NCBI GenBank assembly: GCA_903875045.1
Contig: CAIQUS010000012.1
Span: 23,485 to 87,484 of the forward strand
DNA: 64,000 nt
Source: an uncultured Bacteroidales bacterium
GTDB taxonomy: Bacteria > Bacteroidota > Bacteroidia > Bacteroidales > FEN-979
Direction: 5' to 3'
How positions within the stretch are numbered: position 1 is the stretch's first letter; every line of letters begins with the position of its first letter. Below the pieces are notes generated by a model that saw only the letters and a list, made by a program, of their open reading frames with translations, was not told where the DNA came from and searched no databases. The position numbers were made by a program, and so were the translations under genes. Positions 38,486 to 46,304 of this stretch are shown piece by piece.

Positions 38486-38493
38486 CAAAATTA
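38486..38493 (-). promoter_or_regulatory. -7 element before the TonB receptor
   Basis: TAATTTTG on the minus strand matches TAnnTTTG, 18 bases upstream of the ATG at 38467. Confidence 0.45.
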
Positions 38494-38527
38494 CAAAATA
38501 AATTGTAATATCCACCTATATTTTCGT

Positions 38528-40426
38528 TTATGAAATTGCTCCAAAATTGATATTCAACACTTTATAACTGTGAGATGGGGAAGGAATCAATGGCCCGAGT
38601 TCAAGGCGTGGCCACTTTTCATCAACCGAATGAATGGTTTTTTCATCCATCACGGTCACATTGGGCCAATCGCGTTGAAAGTCATCAAATTCTCTGCTTT
38701 TCCGGGTGGCATCGATGAAAAGGGTTTTAACTTTAATTCCGGGTTCAGATTCAATGTGGAAACAATCACGGATGGGATCAATGTTATTGGCAGAAATCCA
38801 GACTATTTGCGACAGTGAATTCAGATCGAGCAGACTGTCAACGAAAAGGACAAATTTCACGTTTCCAATTTGCCTGTTTTTCAGGAGATCTGTCGCCAGA
38901 AGGCGGATTTGATGCTTCCTTGATTTCTTGACGGAAATAATCAACAATGAAATCCCCTCTGATACAAAATCCTGGCGGATTGCAGCGATTTCAGGAAATG
39001 AAGATTGTATCTCCTCTGCCGGGACCGCTTCCATTGAAAGGGAGGGGGGGGCAGTACTGTCAAATTCCTGTGATAACTTTTTGGTAGCATCTATTCCCAT
39101 TTTACTGCCATAAGCATACCGGCTGCTGGCGTGATCAAGAATATCAACGGGTCCGCGAAGAAAATGAATATCTTCAACCGGATCAACGTATTCAGATATT
39201 TTCCGGGCCAGGGCATCGTAATCGGTGAGACTGACCGCTGAATCGGCCACTACCATGATCTTATTGAACATCATTTGTCCGGCCCCCCAAAGCGCACTCA
39301 TGATTTTAGGAGCCTGGCCGGGATAGTGTTTATTGATACTCACCAACGTGATGTTGTGGAAAACGCCTTCTACAGGCATGTGCATATCTGTCACTTCCGG
39401 AGCTACGGTCATTCGGATGGGCATCAGAAAAATCCGCTCAGTGGCCTTGCCAATCCAGCCATCTTCCTGTGGCGGTATCCCGACAATGGTTGTCGGATAA
39501 ATGGCATTTTTCCGATGGGTAATACAAGTTACATGGAACCTTGGAAAGTAATCGGCCAGGGAATAGTAACCCGTATGATCACCAAAAGGACCTTCAAGGA
39601 TCAGTTCTTCCGCGGGATCAACATAGCCCTCGATCACAAAATCAACATCAGCAGGAACTTCCAGACTGTTGGTCAAACATTTTACGAGTTCGACTTTTTT
39701 CCTGCGCAGAAAACCTGCCAGCAGGTATTCATCCAGATTTTCAGGTAAGGGGGCTGTAGCTGCATAAGTATAAACCGGATCACCGCCCAAAGTCACTGTA
39801 ACCGGCATCTTTCTGCCCATCTCTTTCCATTGATGATAATGACGCGCCGATCCTTTGTGCAAGTGCCAGTGCATGCCCGTCATATCAGGCGAAAACACCT
39901 GCATGCGGTACATGCCAAGATTCCTGATCCCCGTTACCGGATCAACTGTGTGGACTCCGGGCAATGTGATAAACGGCCCGCCATCAGCCGGCCAGCATGT
40001 AAGCACAGGGATCTGTGAAAGGTCAGGGTTTTTCATCACTACTTCCTGGCACTCACCGCGTCTGTTGACCGATTTTGGCATCCAGGAAGCGACTTCCTTC
40101 AAGGTTGGAAGCAATTTCAGTTTATCCATTAAACTTGCCTTTGGCCCAAGGAACTCCTTCATCAGCCTGGCGAGGTTTGCCTCAATTTCCTCCAGGCTAT
40201 TCACTCCCAAAGCCATGCAAATCCTCCGGTCAGAAGCAAAAGCATTGATAAGTAAGGGAAATTGGGTTCCGGTATTTTCAAACAAAAGGGCTTTGCCACC
40301 GTTTTTCACCATCCTGTCGGCCACCTCCGCAATTTCAAGGTTGGGCGACACAAACTCCCTGATGCGGACCAGTTCCCCTGCCGATTCAAGCGCTGAAACA
40401 AAATGGTTGAGGGATCTATAGGACAT
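38528..40426 (-). CDS. UbiD-family decarboxylase (menaquinone-type)
   Basis: The product has 632 residues of the prenylated-FMN-dependent UbiD (de)carboxylase family. Motifs are the N-terminal LNHFVSALESAGELVRI, HWHLHKGSARHY, the ILEGPFGDHTGYYS block with the catalytic Glu/Asp environment, YPTTIVGIPPQED and the C-terminal AYGSKMGIDATKK. Bacteroidota homologues of this length are generally assigned to decarboxylation in quinone (menaquinone) biosynthesis; no other quinone gene is present in the window, so the pathway is inferred. The region upstream carries a nine-copy 7-bp array and then ccmE. Confidence 0.85.
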   Translation of the reverse strand: MSYRSLNHFVSALESAGELVRIREFVSPNLEIAEVADRMVKNGGKALLFENTGTQFPLLINAFASDRRICMALGVNSLEEIEANLARLMKEFLGPKASLMDKLKLLPTLKEVASWMPKSVNRRGECQEVVMKNPDLSQIPVLTCWPADGGPFITLPGVHTVDPVTGIRNLGMYRMQVFSPDMTGMHWHLHKGSARHYHQWKEMGRKMPVTVTLGGDPVYTYAATAPLPENLDEYLLAGFLRRKKVELVKCLTNSLEVPADVDFVIEGYVDPAEELILEGPFGDHTGYYSLADYFPRFHVTCITHRKNAIYPTTIVGIPPQEDGWIGKATERIFLMPIRMTVAPEVTDMHMPVEGVFHNITLVSINKHYPGQAPKIMSALWGAGQMMFNKIMVVADSAVSLTDYDALARKISEYVDPVEDIHFLRGPVDILDHASSRYAYGSKMGIDATKKLSQEFDSTAPPSLSMEAVPAEEIQSSFPEIAAIRQDFVSEGISLLIISVKKSRKHQIRLLATDLLKNRQIGNVKFVLFVDSLLDLNSLSQIVWISANNIDPIRDCFHIESEPGIKVKTLFIDATRKSREFDDFQRDWPNVTVMDEKTIHSVDEKWPRLELGPLIPSPSHSYKVLNINFGAIS

Positions 40427-40454
40427 GAAAGATTTACGAATTATGGGTTAGGGG

Positions 40455-40517
40455 TGACACGTGACGCGTAACAGGTGACACGTGACAGGTGACAAGGGAC
40501 TGGTGATACGTGATGGC
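40455..40517. repeat. 7-bp tandem array, unit GTGACAC, about nine copies
   Basis: Nine consecutive 7-bp units of the form GTGACAC / GTGACAG / GTAACAG / GTGATAC fill the leader region of the UbiD-family gene. Confidence 0.8.
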
Positions 40518-40560
40518 TAAACATACTTTTCTCAATTCATCACATTATAACATCATCAAA

Positions 40561-40608
40561 TCATCACATCATCACATTATCACATTATCACATTATCACA
40601 TTCTCTCA
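40561..40608. repeat. 8-bp tandem array, unit TTATCACA, six copies
   Basis: Six 8-bp units (TCATCACA twice, TTATCACA three times, TTCTCTCA) run up to and include the stop codon of ccmE (minus-strand TGA at 40606-40608). Confidence 0.8.
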
Positions 40609-40998
40609 GCCACCGAATTTCGTCGGCTTTTTATCTTTGTATTTCGAAGGGCATTTCAGTAACAGGCTTTTTGCCATGAACTGATCGCCTTTCATTGAAC
40701 CAATGATGACGACCTTTTCCGATTTCTCAAAATCCTGAGGCTTGGCATTGTTGTAAATAACCTTTTTCTCAACCCCTTTGTCATCGATCAGATAGAAGGT
40801 AAACTGGTTGGCATTTTTTTGTGCATCATATTCAAATGGCTTTGCCATGTTGAGCTTACCAATGATATGCAACTCTTTGCCCTGCTTCCGGCTTGCTTCG
40901 GTAAAATCGGAATAGGTACTCGAATCAGTCATGGTTGAAATGACAACTGCGACAGCAACAACCAGGATCAGTATAATAACAATATGTATGGTTTTCAT
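40606..40998 (-). CDS. ccmE: cytochrome c maturation heme chaperone CcmE, CxxxY variant
   Basis: The protein has 130 residues: an N-terminal membrane anchor (about 5-21) and an OB-fold domain that carries heme to apocytochrome c in the periplasm. The heme-binding site is C116-P-S-K-Y120. Classical CcmE has His in the first position (HxxxY); the CxxxY form is the known variant of archaea and some bacteria. The start codon overlaps the ccmD stop. It is the last gene of ccmBCDE, with the 8-bp array directly at its 3' end. Confidence 0.85.
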   Translation of the reverse strand: MKTIHIVIILILVVAVAVVISTMTDSSTYSDFTEASRKQGKELHIIGKLNMAKPFEYDAQKNANQFTFYLIDDKGVEKKVIYNNAKPQDFEKSEKVVIIGSMKGDQFMAKSLLLKCPSKYKDKKPTKFGG

Positions 40999-41141
40999 TT
41001 CTTCTCAGCTAATGATTTTTCGTCAATCTCTTTCTCCAGTTTTCTGAGTTTCTTGTCGATGGTGAACATATACACAAAAATCCCAACCAGGATAAATGCC
41101 AGCACCGCAACAACTACAAATATTTTTCCGTACGATTCCAT
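40995..41141 (-). CDS. ccmD: CcmD-like small membrane protein
   Basis: This short gene encodes 48 residues. One transmembrane helix (about 7-25, IFVVVAVLAFILVGIFVY) is followed by a charged cytoplasmic tail (KKLRKLEKEIDEK), as in CcmD, which holds CcmE to the CcmABC complex. Its TGA overlaps the ccmE ATG (ATGA), and it begins 41 bases after the ccmC stop. Position, size and topology support the call; sequence similarity between CcmD proteins is always low. Confidence 0.8.
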   Translation of the reverse strand: MESYGKIFVVVAVLAFILVGIFVYMFTIDKKLRKLEKEIDEKSLAEKK

Positions 41142-41182
41142 ATAAAATAATTAAACCACGATAGCCAAAATTTTATGCATTT

Positions 41183-41842
41183 TCAATTCTCAATTCTCAA
41201 TTGCAATTTCCTGATCCTCACTCTGATATTCATGATCCAAACCCCAAGCAGGATCCAGCCAGCCATTGCCGGATAAAAAACAATTCGCATCGACGGGTCA
41301 AGGTTCATTGGTAAAACCGGTGGGGAATCTTTTCCGGGATGAATGCTTTCTCCTGCCAGCCGTGGAAGTACCATAACGAATACAATCCAAAGGAAGAAGG
41401 CAAAGATGTTATATACAGCTCCGACTTTGGCTCGCTTGTGAACATCATCAATGGAACCACGAAGGATCATGTATGCCAGATAAATGAAAATCCCGACTGC
41501 TGCTCCATTCAGCTTGGGATCTTTCACCCAGGGTGACCCCCAGGTAAAGTTTGCCCAGATCATCCCGGTGAAAATACCCAGAAATCCGAACATAAGTCCC
41601 ACATTCACTGCCTCGACAGCTATAATATCCTCGGTTTCATCAAATTTTCGTAAGTATCTCAGGCTGTAAATAAACCCGGTGATCAGCATGGAGAGCATAC
41701 CAAACCACATCCCGACATGATAAAACAAATTACGCATCGTCTCATGGATCATCGTATCAGGAACATCAACGATAAAACCGACAATAATGGCATATAACAG
41801 TAATATCCCGGATAAATATTTCCACCAATCCCGCTTTAACAT
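41183..41842 (-). CDS. ccmC: heme handling/export protein CcmC
   Basis: This integral membrane protein has 219 residues and six predicted helices and loads heme onto CcmE. The tryptophan-rich WWD-like loop is visible as IWANFTWGSPWVKDPKLN (about 95-112). The external heme ligands are likely H42 (LFYHVGMW) and H168 (GESIHPGKD). The start codon (41840-41842) touches an 8-bp tandem array that makes up the whole upstream initiation region. It is the second gene of the ccm operon. Confidence 0.9.
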   Translation of the reverse strand: MLKRDWWKYLSGILLLYAIIVGFIVDVPDTMIHETMRNLFYHVGMWFGMLSMLITGFIYSLRYLRKFDETEDIIAVEAVNVGLMFGFLGIFTGMIWANFTWGSPWVKDPKLNGAAVGIFIYLAYMILRGSIDDVHKRAKVGAVYNIFAFFLWIVFVMVLPRLAGESIHPGKDSPPVLPMNLDPSMRIVFYPAMAGWILLGVWIMNIRVRIRKLQLRIEN

Positions 41843-41880
41843 TGATTGAATGATTGAGTGATTGAATGATTGAATAATTC
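41841..41880. repeat. 8-bp tandem array, unit AATGATTG, five copies
   Basis: Five 8-bp units (ATTGATTG, AATGATTG, AGTGATTG, AATGATTG, AATAATTC) begin at the ccmC start codon and occupy its ribosome-binding region. Confidence 0.85.
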
Positions 41881-41902
41881 TTCACAAAAGCTTGTTACCA
41901 TC

Positions 41903-41930
41903 AATTCGTAATTCGTAATTCGTAAATCGT
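41903..41930. repeat. 7-bp tandem array, unit AATTCGT, four copies
   Basis: Three AATTCGT units and one AAATCGT lie six bases downstream of the ccmB stop, in the same ccmB-ccmC gap as the AATGATTG array. Confidence 0.8.
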
Positions 41931-41936
41931 AAATTT

Positions 41937-42596
41937 TTAGTCCCTCCAAAGGTACGGAAATAACAAATAGGCCAGGGCAACCACTGCGCCATTGATGGTA
42001 ATCAGAATGATCAGAAATCCCGACAAACCCGACCAATCCATGCTACTCATTGCTGCCCGCGAAACTTTCATTAGGGTGGCAAGCAAAGGCAGGATGATCG
42101 GAAAGCTCAGGATGGCCATCAGCGAAAAATTATGGCTGGCCCGTGAAGCTATGGCAGCCACCATTGTAAGCACAGATGACAGGCCAAAGCTTCCAAGCAA
42201 TAAGGTCAACAGAAACAATGGGATGTTTACCACCTGATTGCCCATCAGGAGCAGAAAAAATCCGAAAGCCAGGATTGACAGGATGGCCATCAGAAACAGA
42301 TTATACAATATTTTAGAAAGTACGATGGCCTGCGGACTGGCAATGGTATAGTAATAAAGATGTCGGGCAGCGTTTTCCTGCATAAAACTTTTCGAGATGC
42401 CATTTACTGCTACAAAAAGCAAAATGATCCAGAACAATGAGTTCCAGGTTTCTGCGGTGATCGCGTTTTCAAATGCCAGGTAGGTAACAAAAATTGTTGA
42501 AACCAGGTAAAGCAGGATGCCGTTCAGCACATACTTCTGCTTCAGTTCAAGCATGACCTCTTTTCCAACCAGGTATTTAATTTCAGAGTAAAGCAT
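41937..42596 (-). CDS. ccmB: heme exporter permease CcmB
   Basis: This polytopic membrane protein has 219 residues and six predicted helices. Family features include the opening LVGKEVMLELKQKYVLNGILLY, FLLGNQVV-like loops and LPLLATLMK in a late helix. It is the channel partner of CcmA and CcmC. No ccmA (ATPase) lies next to it. It is the first gene of ccmBCDE, and a -7 element lies 20 bases upstream, just past a strong terminator. Confidence 0.88.
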   Translation of the reverse strand: MLYSEIKYLVGKEVMLELKQKYVLNGILLYLVSTIFVTYLAFENAITAETWNSLFWIILLFVAVNGISKSFMQENAARHLYYYTIASPQAIVLSKILYNLFLMAILSILAFGFFLLLMGNQVVNIPLFLLTLLLGSFGLSSVLTMVAAIASRASHNFSLMAILSFPIILPLLATLMKVSRAAMSSMDWSGLSGFLIILITINGAVVALAYLLFPYLWRD

Positions 42597-42615
42597 GAAT
42601 GGGGCTAATGGGGTG

Positions 42616-42623
42616 CAAAGATA
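42616..42623 (-). promoter_or_regulatory. -7 element of the ccmBCDE operon
   Basis: TATCTTTG on the minus strand matches TAnnTTTG, 19 bases before the ccmB ATG and immediately after the terminator at 42625-42655. Confidence 0.5.
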
Positions 42624-42624
42624 A

Positions 42625-42655
42625 AAAAACCCTGCGGGATGCCCGCAGGGTTTTT
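42625..42655 (-). terminator. Rho-independent terminator
   Basis: A 9-bp GC-rich stem (CCCTGCGGG, 3-base loop, CCCGCAGGG) is flanked by A and T tracts on both sides, so it can act in both directions. It ends the minus-strand secreted-protein gene and separates it from ccmBCDE. Confidence 0.9.
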
Positions 42656-42677
42656 CAATAAAAACAAGGTTGTTGTC

Positions 42678-44678
42678 TTATTCAACAATCATTTTCTGTG
42701 TGAATTTCTGACCGTTAACCAATACGGTAATGAAATAAACACCTGAAGTAAGATTTCTTGCATCAATGCTGAATTGCTGTGCACCGGCGCTCATGCTGCC
42801 TTTGTTCAGCGACATAACCTGCTGTCCAACAAGGTTGGTAACGCTAACAGTTACGTTTGCATTCTGTGAAAGGGTCAAAGAAACCTTTGCGATATCTTTG
42901 ATTGGGTTTGGATAAACATTCACAGTAGCAAGTGCATTGCTTTTCTCTCCCATACCAATCGGGCATGGATCGGCAACAACAGGAATGGTAAAGTCACCCT
43001 GTACATAAGAGAAATCAGGAATATACTTAAATGTAGCATCCAGCGCTGCATCTGCAAACCATTGGGTACAGATTGGAAGAGTGAATTTGTTGTTATCCGT
43101 AAAAACAATCGGAGAGGTACATTGCCAGTAAGCTTCCTGTGTAATGTCGCAGAGGAAAGTAACGTTATTTGGCTGGTCGGTTCCGTTATCAGCGGTGATT
43201 TTGTTGGTGATGAGGTCGAATCCGCGGGCATAAACATCGGGGTTCTGGTTATTGGTTTCACCATCGATACGGGTATCATTCCAGGTAAAGAACATTTTAT
43301 CTCCGTTTTTGTTTCTGGAAATATAAGTCCGGTTATCACTGGTGTAAGTAGCCCATGTTCCACGGAAAGTTTTCAGTGTTCCCATGAAAACAGCCTGCCA
43401 GGATGCGCCATCATTTACTGAATAGATGTCATAAACATTCAGAAGACTGTCAACTCCGGTGGAAATTGAACCTCCGCCCGGTGCATAACCAACCACAACG
43501 CCAATGTGCGGATTGCCCCATTTATCAACACTCAGGGAGTGATCGAAAGCACAGGTGTAAGGAATTTCATCACGTGTAGGATACGGAGGTCCTACGAAGA
43601 AATTCTGGATAAAATAATCGCTGAAATGATTTTTAATACCGGCGATACCATTCGGGCCATCAAGTTGCACAACGATCGGATCACTCCAGGTCAGACCACC
43701 ATCGGTTGATTTCCTGAGAATAGGAGCATAAGCAGAGTCAACCAGCGGGGTTGAGCCAACCAACTGGCCTAATACAGACATCCAAACTTTTTGACCATCA
43801 GGTGATGCAGCGATTTTGTTATCGGCAATATTCTGGTTGTCAACAGTTGGGAAAGGAATTGAAGTGTAGGTGTAATCGAAATCTTTGGTGGCGGTATTCC
43901 AAACGCCACGGCCATAAATAACATTTCCCATGTACACAACTGAACCTGACTCAACATTGTTGTCGCCATCAAGCACATGCGCAATTCCGTTGCCGGTCAC
44001 TGAAAAACCGTCAGGAATATAGGTATAAGGGGGTGGGTTGTACCATTTCAAACGTTTGGTGGTATCTGCAAAGTTAACCAGGTTGGCTCTGCCAATGGTA
44101 TAACCGCCAAAACCACTCACAACCAGGTTGGCGAAATTAGGCCCGAAAAATGCGCAATATGCATTTGCAAGGGTGGTATTGCCTGTTGGATTGTAGATAG
44201 CGGCGCATGGGTATCTGCTGGCATCATAATAATAAGGTGAGGCAACCATTTTGGCAGCAGTAACCAGAATCTGGTTATTCCAGTCAGCCTGGGTGGCTCC
44301 ATTGTTAACACCAAGATCCATTGCATAATAACCGGACAAACTCGGAGGAGTTGCGCCTGGACCTGCTCTGTGGAAATTGATTAAAACATTCAGGTCATCA
44401 TCAGCCCAAACCATTGGTCTTGTTCCGCTGGAATAACCAAGTACGTTGGCAGAAGTACCAAGCGTAAGAACACTGACGATGTTTGTGTTGCTTGCATTTT
44501 TCAAACCCTGGAATTTGGATTTGAATGGTGAAATTGTGGTGGCCTCCACAGGCTCTTTGATAACCACCTGTTCCTGGGAGTAGTTTTTAACAAAAACACC
44601 CTTGCTAACCTGGGGTTTTTGAGCTACTACAGCCAGGCCAATCATAAGCGCGAGACTAATTAGTAAAACTTTTTTCAT
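42678..44678 (-). CDS. T9SS-secreted protein with Asp-box
   Basis: The product has 666 residues. I start at the ATG at 44678 (MKKVLLISLALMIGLAVVAQ, a signal peptide) and not at the in-frame ATG eight codons earlier. The body resembles a beta-propeller of the sialidase-like superfamily, with one clear Asp-box (KSTDGGLTW) and several looser repeats. The last 75 residues (VNVYPNPIKDIAKVSLTL onward) are a T9SS sorting domain. No catalytic residues are recognised, so the role is unknown. A 246-base region upstream holds a promoter candidate and the first inverted-repeat element. Confidence 0.82.
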   Translation of the reverse strand: MKKVLLISLALMIGLAVVAQKPQVSKGVFVKNYSQEQVVIKEPVEATTISPFKSKFQGLKNASNTNIVSVLTLGTSANVLGYSSGTRPMVWADDDLNVLINFHRAGPGATPPSLSGYYAMDLGVNNGATQADWNNQILVTAAKMVASPYYYDASRYPCAAIYNPTGNTTLANAYCAFFGPNFANLVVSGFGGYTIGRANLVNFADTTKRLKWYNPPPYTYIPDGFSVTGNGIAHVLDGDNNVESGSVVYMGNVIYGRGVWNTATKDFDYTYTSIPFPTVDNQNIADNKIAASPDGQKVWMSVLGQLVGSTPLVDSAYAPILRKSTDGGLTWSDPIVVQLDGPNGIAGIKNHFSDYFIQNFFVGPPYPTRDEIPYTCAFDHSLSVDKWGNPHIGVVVGYAPGGGSISTGVDSLLNVYDIYSVNDGASWQAVFMGTLKTFRGTWATYTSDNRTYISRNKNGDKMFFTWNDTRIDGETNNQNPDVYARGFDLITNKITADNGTDQPNNVTFLCDITQEAYWQCTSPIVFTDNNKFTLPICTQWFADAALDATFKYIPDFSYVQGDFTIPVVADPCPIGMGEKSNALATVNVYPNPIKDIAKVSLTLSQNANVTVSVTNLVGQQVMSLNKGSMSAGAQQFSIDARNLTSGVYFITVLVNGQKFTQKMIVE

Positions 44679-44716
44679 GGTTTTTGGTTTTTGGTTTGAC
44701 AATTAATGAATGATTA

Positions 44717-44753
44717 CAAATATTGAATTAATCTTTTCAGAATTACAAAAGTA
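44717..44753 (-). promoter_or_regulatory. candidate promoter of the Asp-box secreted gene
   Basis: Two readings are possible on the minus strand: TACTTTTG at 44753-44746 as a -7 element, or the TTTG inside it as -33 with AATATTTG (44724-44717) as -7 after 21 bases. Confidence 0.4.
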
Positions 44754-44836
44754 TTACATTTAATGATATCATGCAATAGTTTTTTAAAATTTAACTTTTT
44801 ACAATCGATAATTTGCTGTGGCCGAAATCAGGAATA

Positions 44837-44919
44837 AAACCACTAAGGCACTGAGGACACAAAGGGCCACTAAGGTATTTTCTAAGTGTTCCTGAGTGTT
44901 CTTAGTGCCTTAGTGGTTT
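44837..44919. repeat. inverted-repeat element A (CACTAAGGCACTGAG family)
   Basis: The 19-bp ends (AAACCACTAAGGCACTGAG at 44837-44855 and its complement at 44901-44919, 18 of 19 matching) enclose a core that itself repeats the CACTAAG/CTAAGTG words. The element is 83 bp. A related element lies on the other side of the same gene. Confidence 0.8.
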
Positions 44920-44924
44920 AAATT

Positions 44925-46115
44925 TTATTGCCGCATCGCTTTTTCCTTTGTATCTACAGGTATAATGGTCGATCGTTGAAATTCCGCATCATCCGAAAAT
45001 ATTTTCCGGTAGGTGATATGCCTTTTTGCAAAGGTTGCTCCGACCGATTCATGCAACGCCCTCATCTTGGGGTTAAAATCTCCCACCCAGGAGAGTTCAA
45101 GTTCTGTGATGTGCGGCTTGTGTTTCATCTTCTCGTTGAGATGCCAGAAAATTCCGGATTCAACCCCATACCGCTGATATTTTGGTTTAACCCCCATGAT
45201 CACAATACGGGTGCGGGTAATGGTTTTGCGATACTTTAGCCATAAAAACTTTAATTTATTCCAGGGATGCAATTTCCCGTGAAGGTGTTTCAGAATCTGG
45301 TTCACATCGGGAAACTGGATCAGAAAAGCGATCGGTTCATTGTCGTGATAAACGTACCATATCATCTCAGGGTCAAGGAACGACTTTGCTTTTTCCAACC
45401 CTTTTTTCAGTGTGGAAATATCCATCGGGGTAAAATTCTCATGGAATTTCCAGGCATCATCATATACCTCTTTCATATCGAGGATAAACTTATCAGCTTC
45501 AGCATAATTAAAATGACGGAAAGAAAGTTCAGGTTTCCGCATGCACCATTCAGCTATTTTCCAGAAACGTTCGGGAAAGGGTTTGGTGAGATCCAGGTGA
45601 TTGGAGACCTGCTCGAAATAAAATTTGAATCCGTAGGCTTCAAAAAAGGATTTATAATAAGGAGGGTTATAAGCCATCCCAAATCCCGGGTGGATAAATC
45701 CCTCAACAAGTAAACCCCAGTTCACATCATTTTCGCCAAAATTCACAGGGCCATCCATGGCCTGCATCTCTCGCGCCAACAACCAGTCTCGCGATTGATT
45801 AAACAGCATAAACGCTGCATCCTGATTGTCGATGCATTCAAAAAAACCCATGCCACCCGTCGGCTGCTGAAAGGTAAATGCCTTCTTTTTATTGATGAAT
45901 GCAGCCACACGGCCAATAACCATTCCATCGTCATTGACCAGGATCCACCGGATCGCCTCACCATGTTTAAAAAAACCGTTCTGCGCCGGGTCAAACACAG
46001 CCTCCACTTCCGAATCAAGAGGCCTTACATAATACGGGTCACCCTTATAAATACATTCTACCAAATCCAGGAACTGCCTGCGTGTCTTCTTATCTGTTAC
46101 TTCAATTAATTTCAT
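44925..46115 (-). CDS. GNAT-like acetyltransferase-family protein
   Basis: The protein has 396 residues. I use the ATG at 46115 (MKLIEVTDK); the longer frame to 46229 would translate the neighbouring repeat element. The C-terminal half shows a GNAT-fold acetyl-CoA binding block (VIMGVKPKYQRYGVESGIFWHL, about 315-336) and a final ELELSWVGDFNPKM strand-helix. The N-terminal half (PYYVRPLDSEVEAVFDP, GPVNFGENDVNWGLLVEG) is conserved in Bacteroidota and resembles a second, degenerate GNAT domain. The substrate is unknown. The gene is bracketed by repeat elements A and B. Confidence 0.72.
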   Translation of the reverse strand: MKLIEVTDKKTRRQFLDLVECIYKGDPYYVRPLDSEVEAVFDPAQNGFFKHGEAIRWILVNDDGMVIGRVAAFINKKKAFTFQQPTGGMGFFECIDNQDAAFMLFNQSRDWLLAREMQAMDGPVNFGENDVNWGLLVEGFIHPGFGMAYNPPYYKSFFEAYGFKFYFEQVSNHLDLTKPFPERFWKIAEWCMRKPELSFRHFNYAEADKFILDMKEVYDDAWKFHENFTPMDISTLKKGLEKAKSFLDPEMIWYVYHDNEPIAFLIQFPDVNQILKHLHGKLHPWNKLKFLWLKYRKTITRTRIVIMGVKPKYQRYGVESGIFWHLNEKMKHKPHITELELSWVGDFNPKMRALHESVGATFAKRHITYRKIFSDDAEFQRSTIIPVDTKEKAMRQ

Positions 46116-46144
46116 CCCGATAGAAATTATTAAAAAAAAAAAAA

Positions 46145-46223
46145 ACCACTGAGGCACTGAGATCACTAAGAAACACTTAGATAAAAACTTAAAGAACCTA
46201 AGTGGTCTTAGTGCCTTGGTGGT
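46145..46223. repeat. inverted-repeat element B (CACTAAGGCACTGAG family)
   Basis: Imperfect 23-bp ends (46145-46167 and 46201-46223, about 19 of 23 complementary) enclose a short core. The words match element A at 44837-44919. It lies 29 bases upstream of the GNAT-like start codon. Confidence 0.78.
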
Positions 46224-46276
46224 GAGCATTGTTTTATAACAGACAAAATTACAACTATAACCTTTGCGTTATTAAT

Positions 46277-46284
46277 TATCTTTG
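46277..46284 (+). promoter_or_regulatory. -7 element before the LptF/G gene
   Basis: TATCTTTG matches TAnnTTTG, 20 bases upstream of the ATG at 46305. Confidence 0.5.
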
Positions 46285-46304
46285 CATCGTTCATCATTTT
46301 GTGC

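Noticed and set aside
46116..46229. N-terminal extension of the GNAT-like protein
   Set aside because: It would translate repeat element B and a poly-A tract; the ATG at 46115 starts the conserved region.
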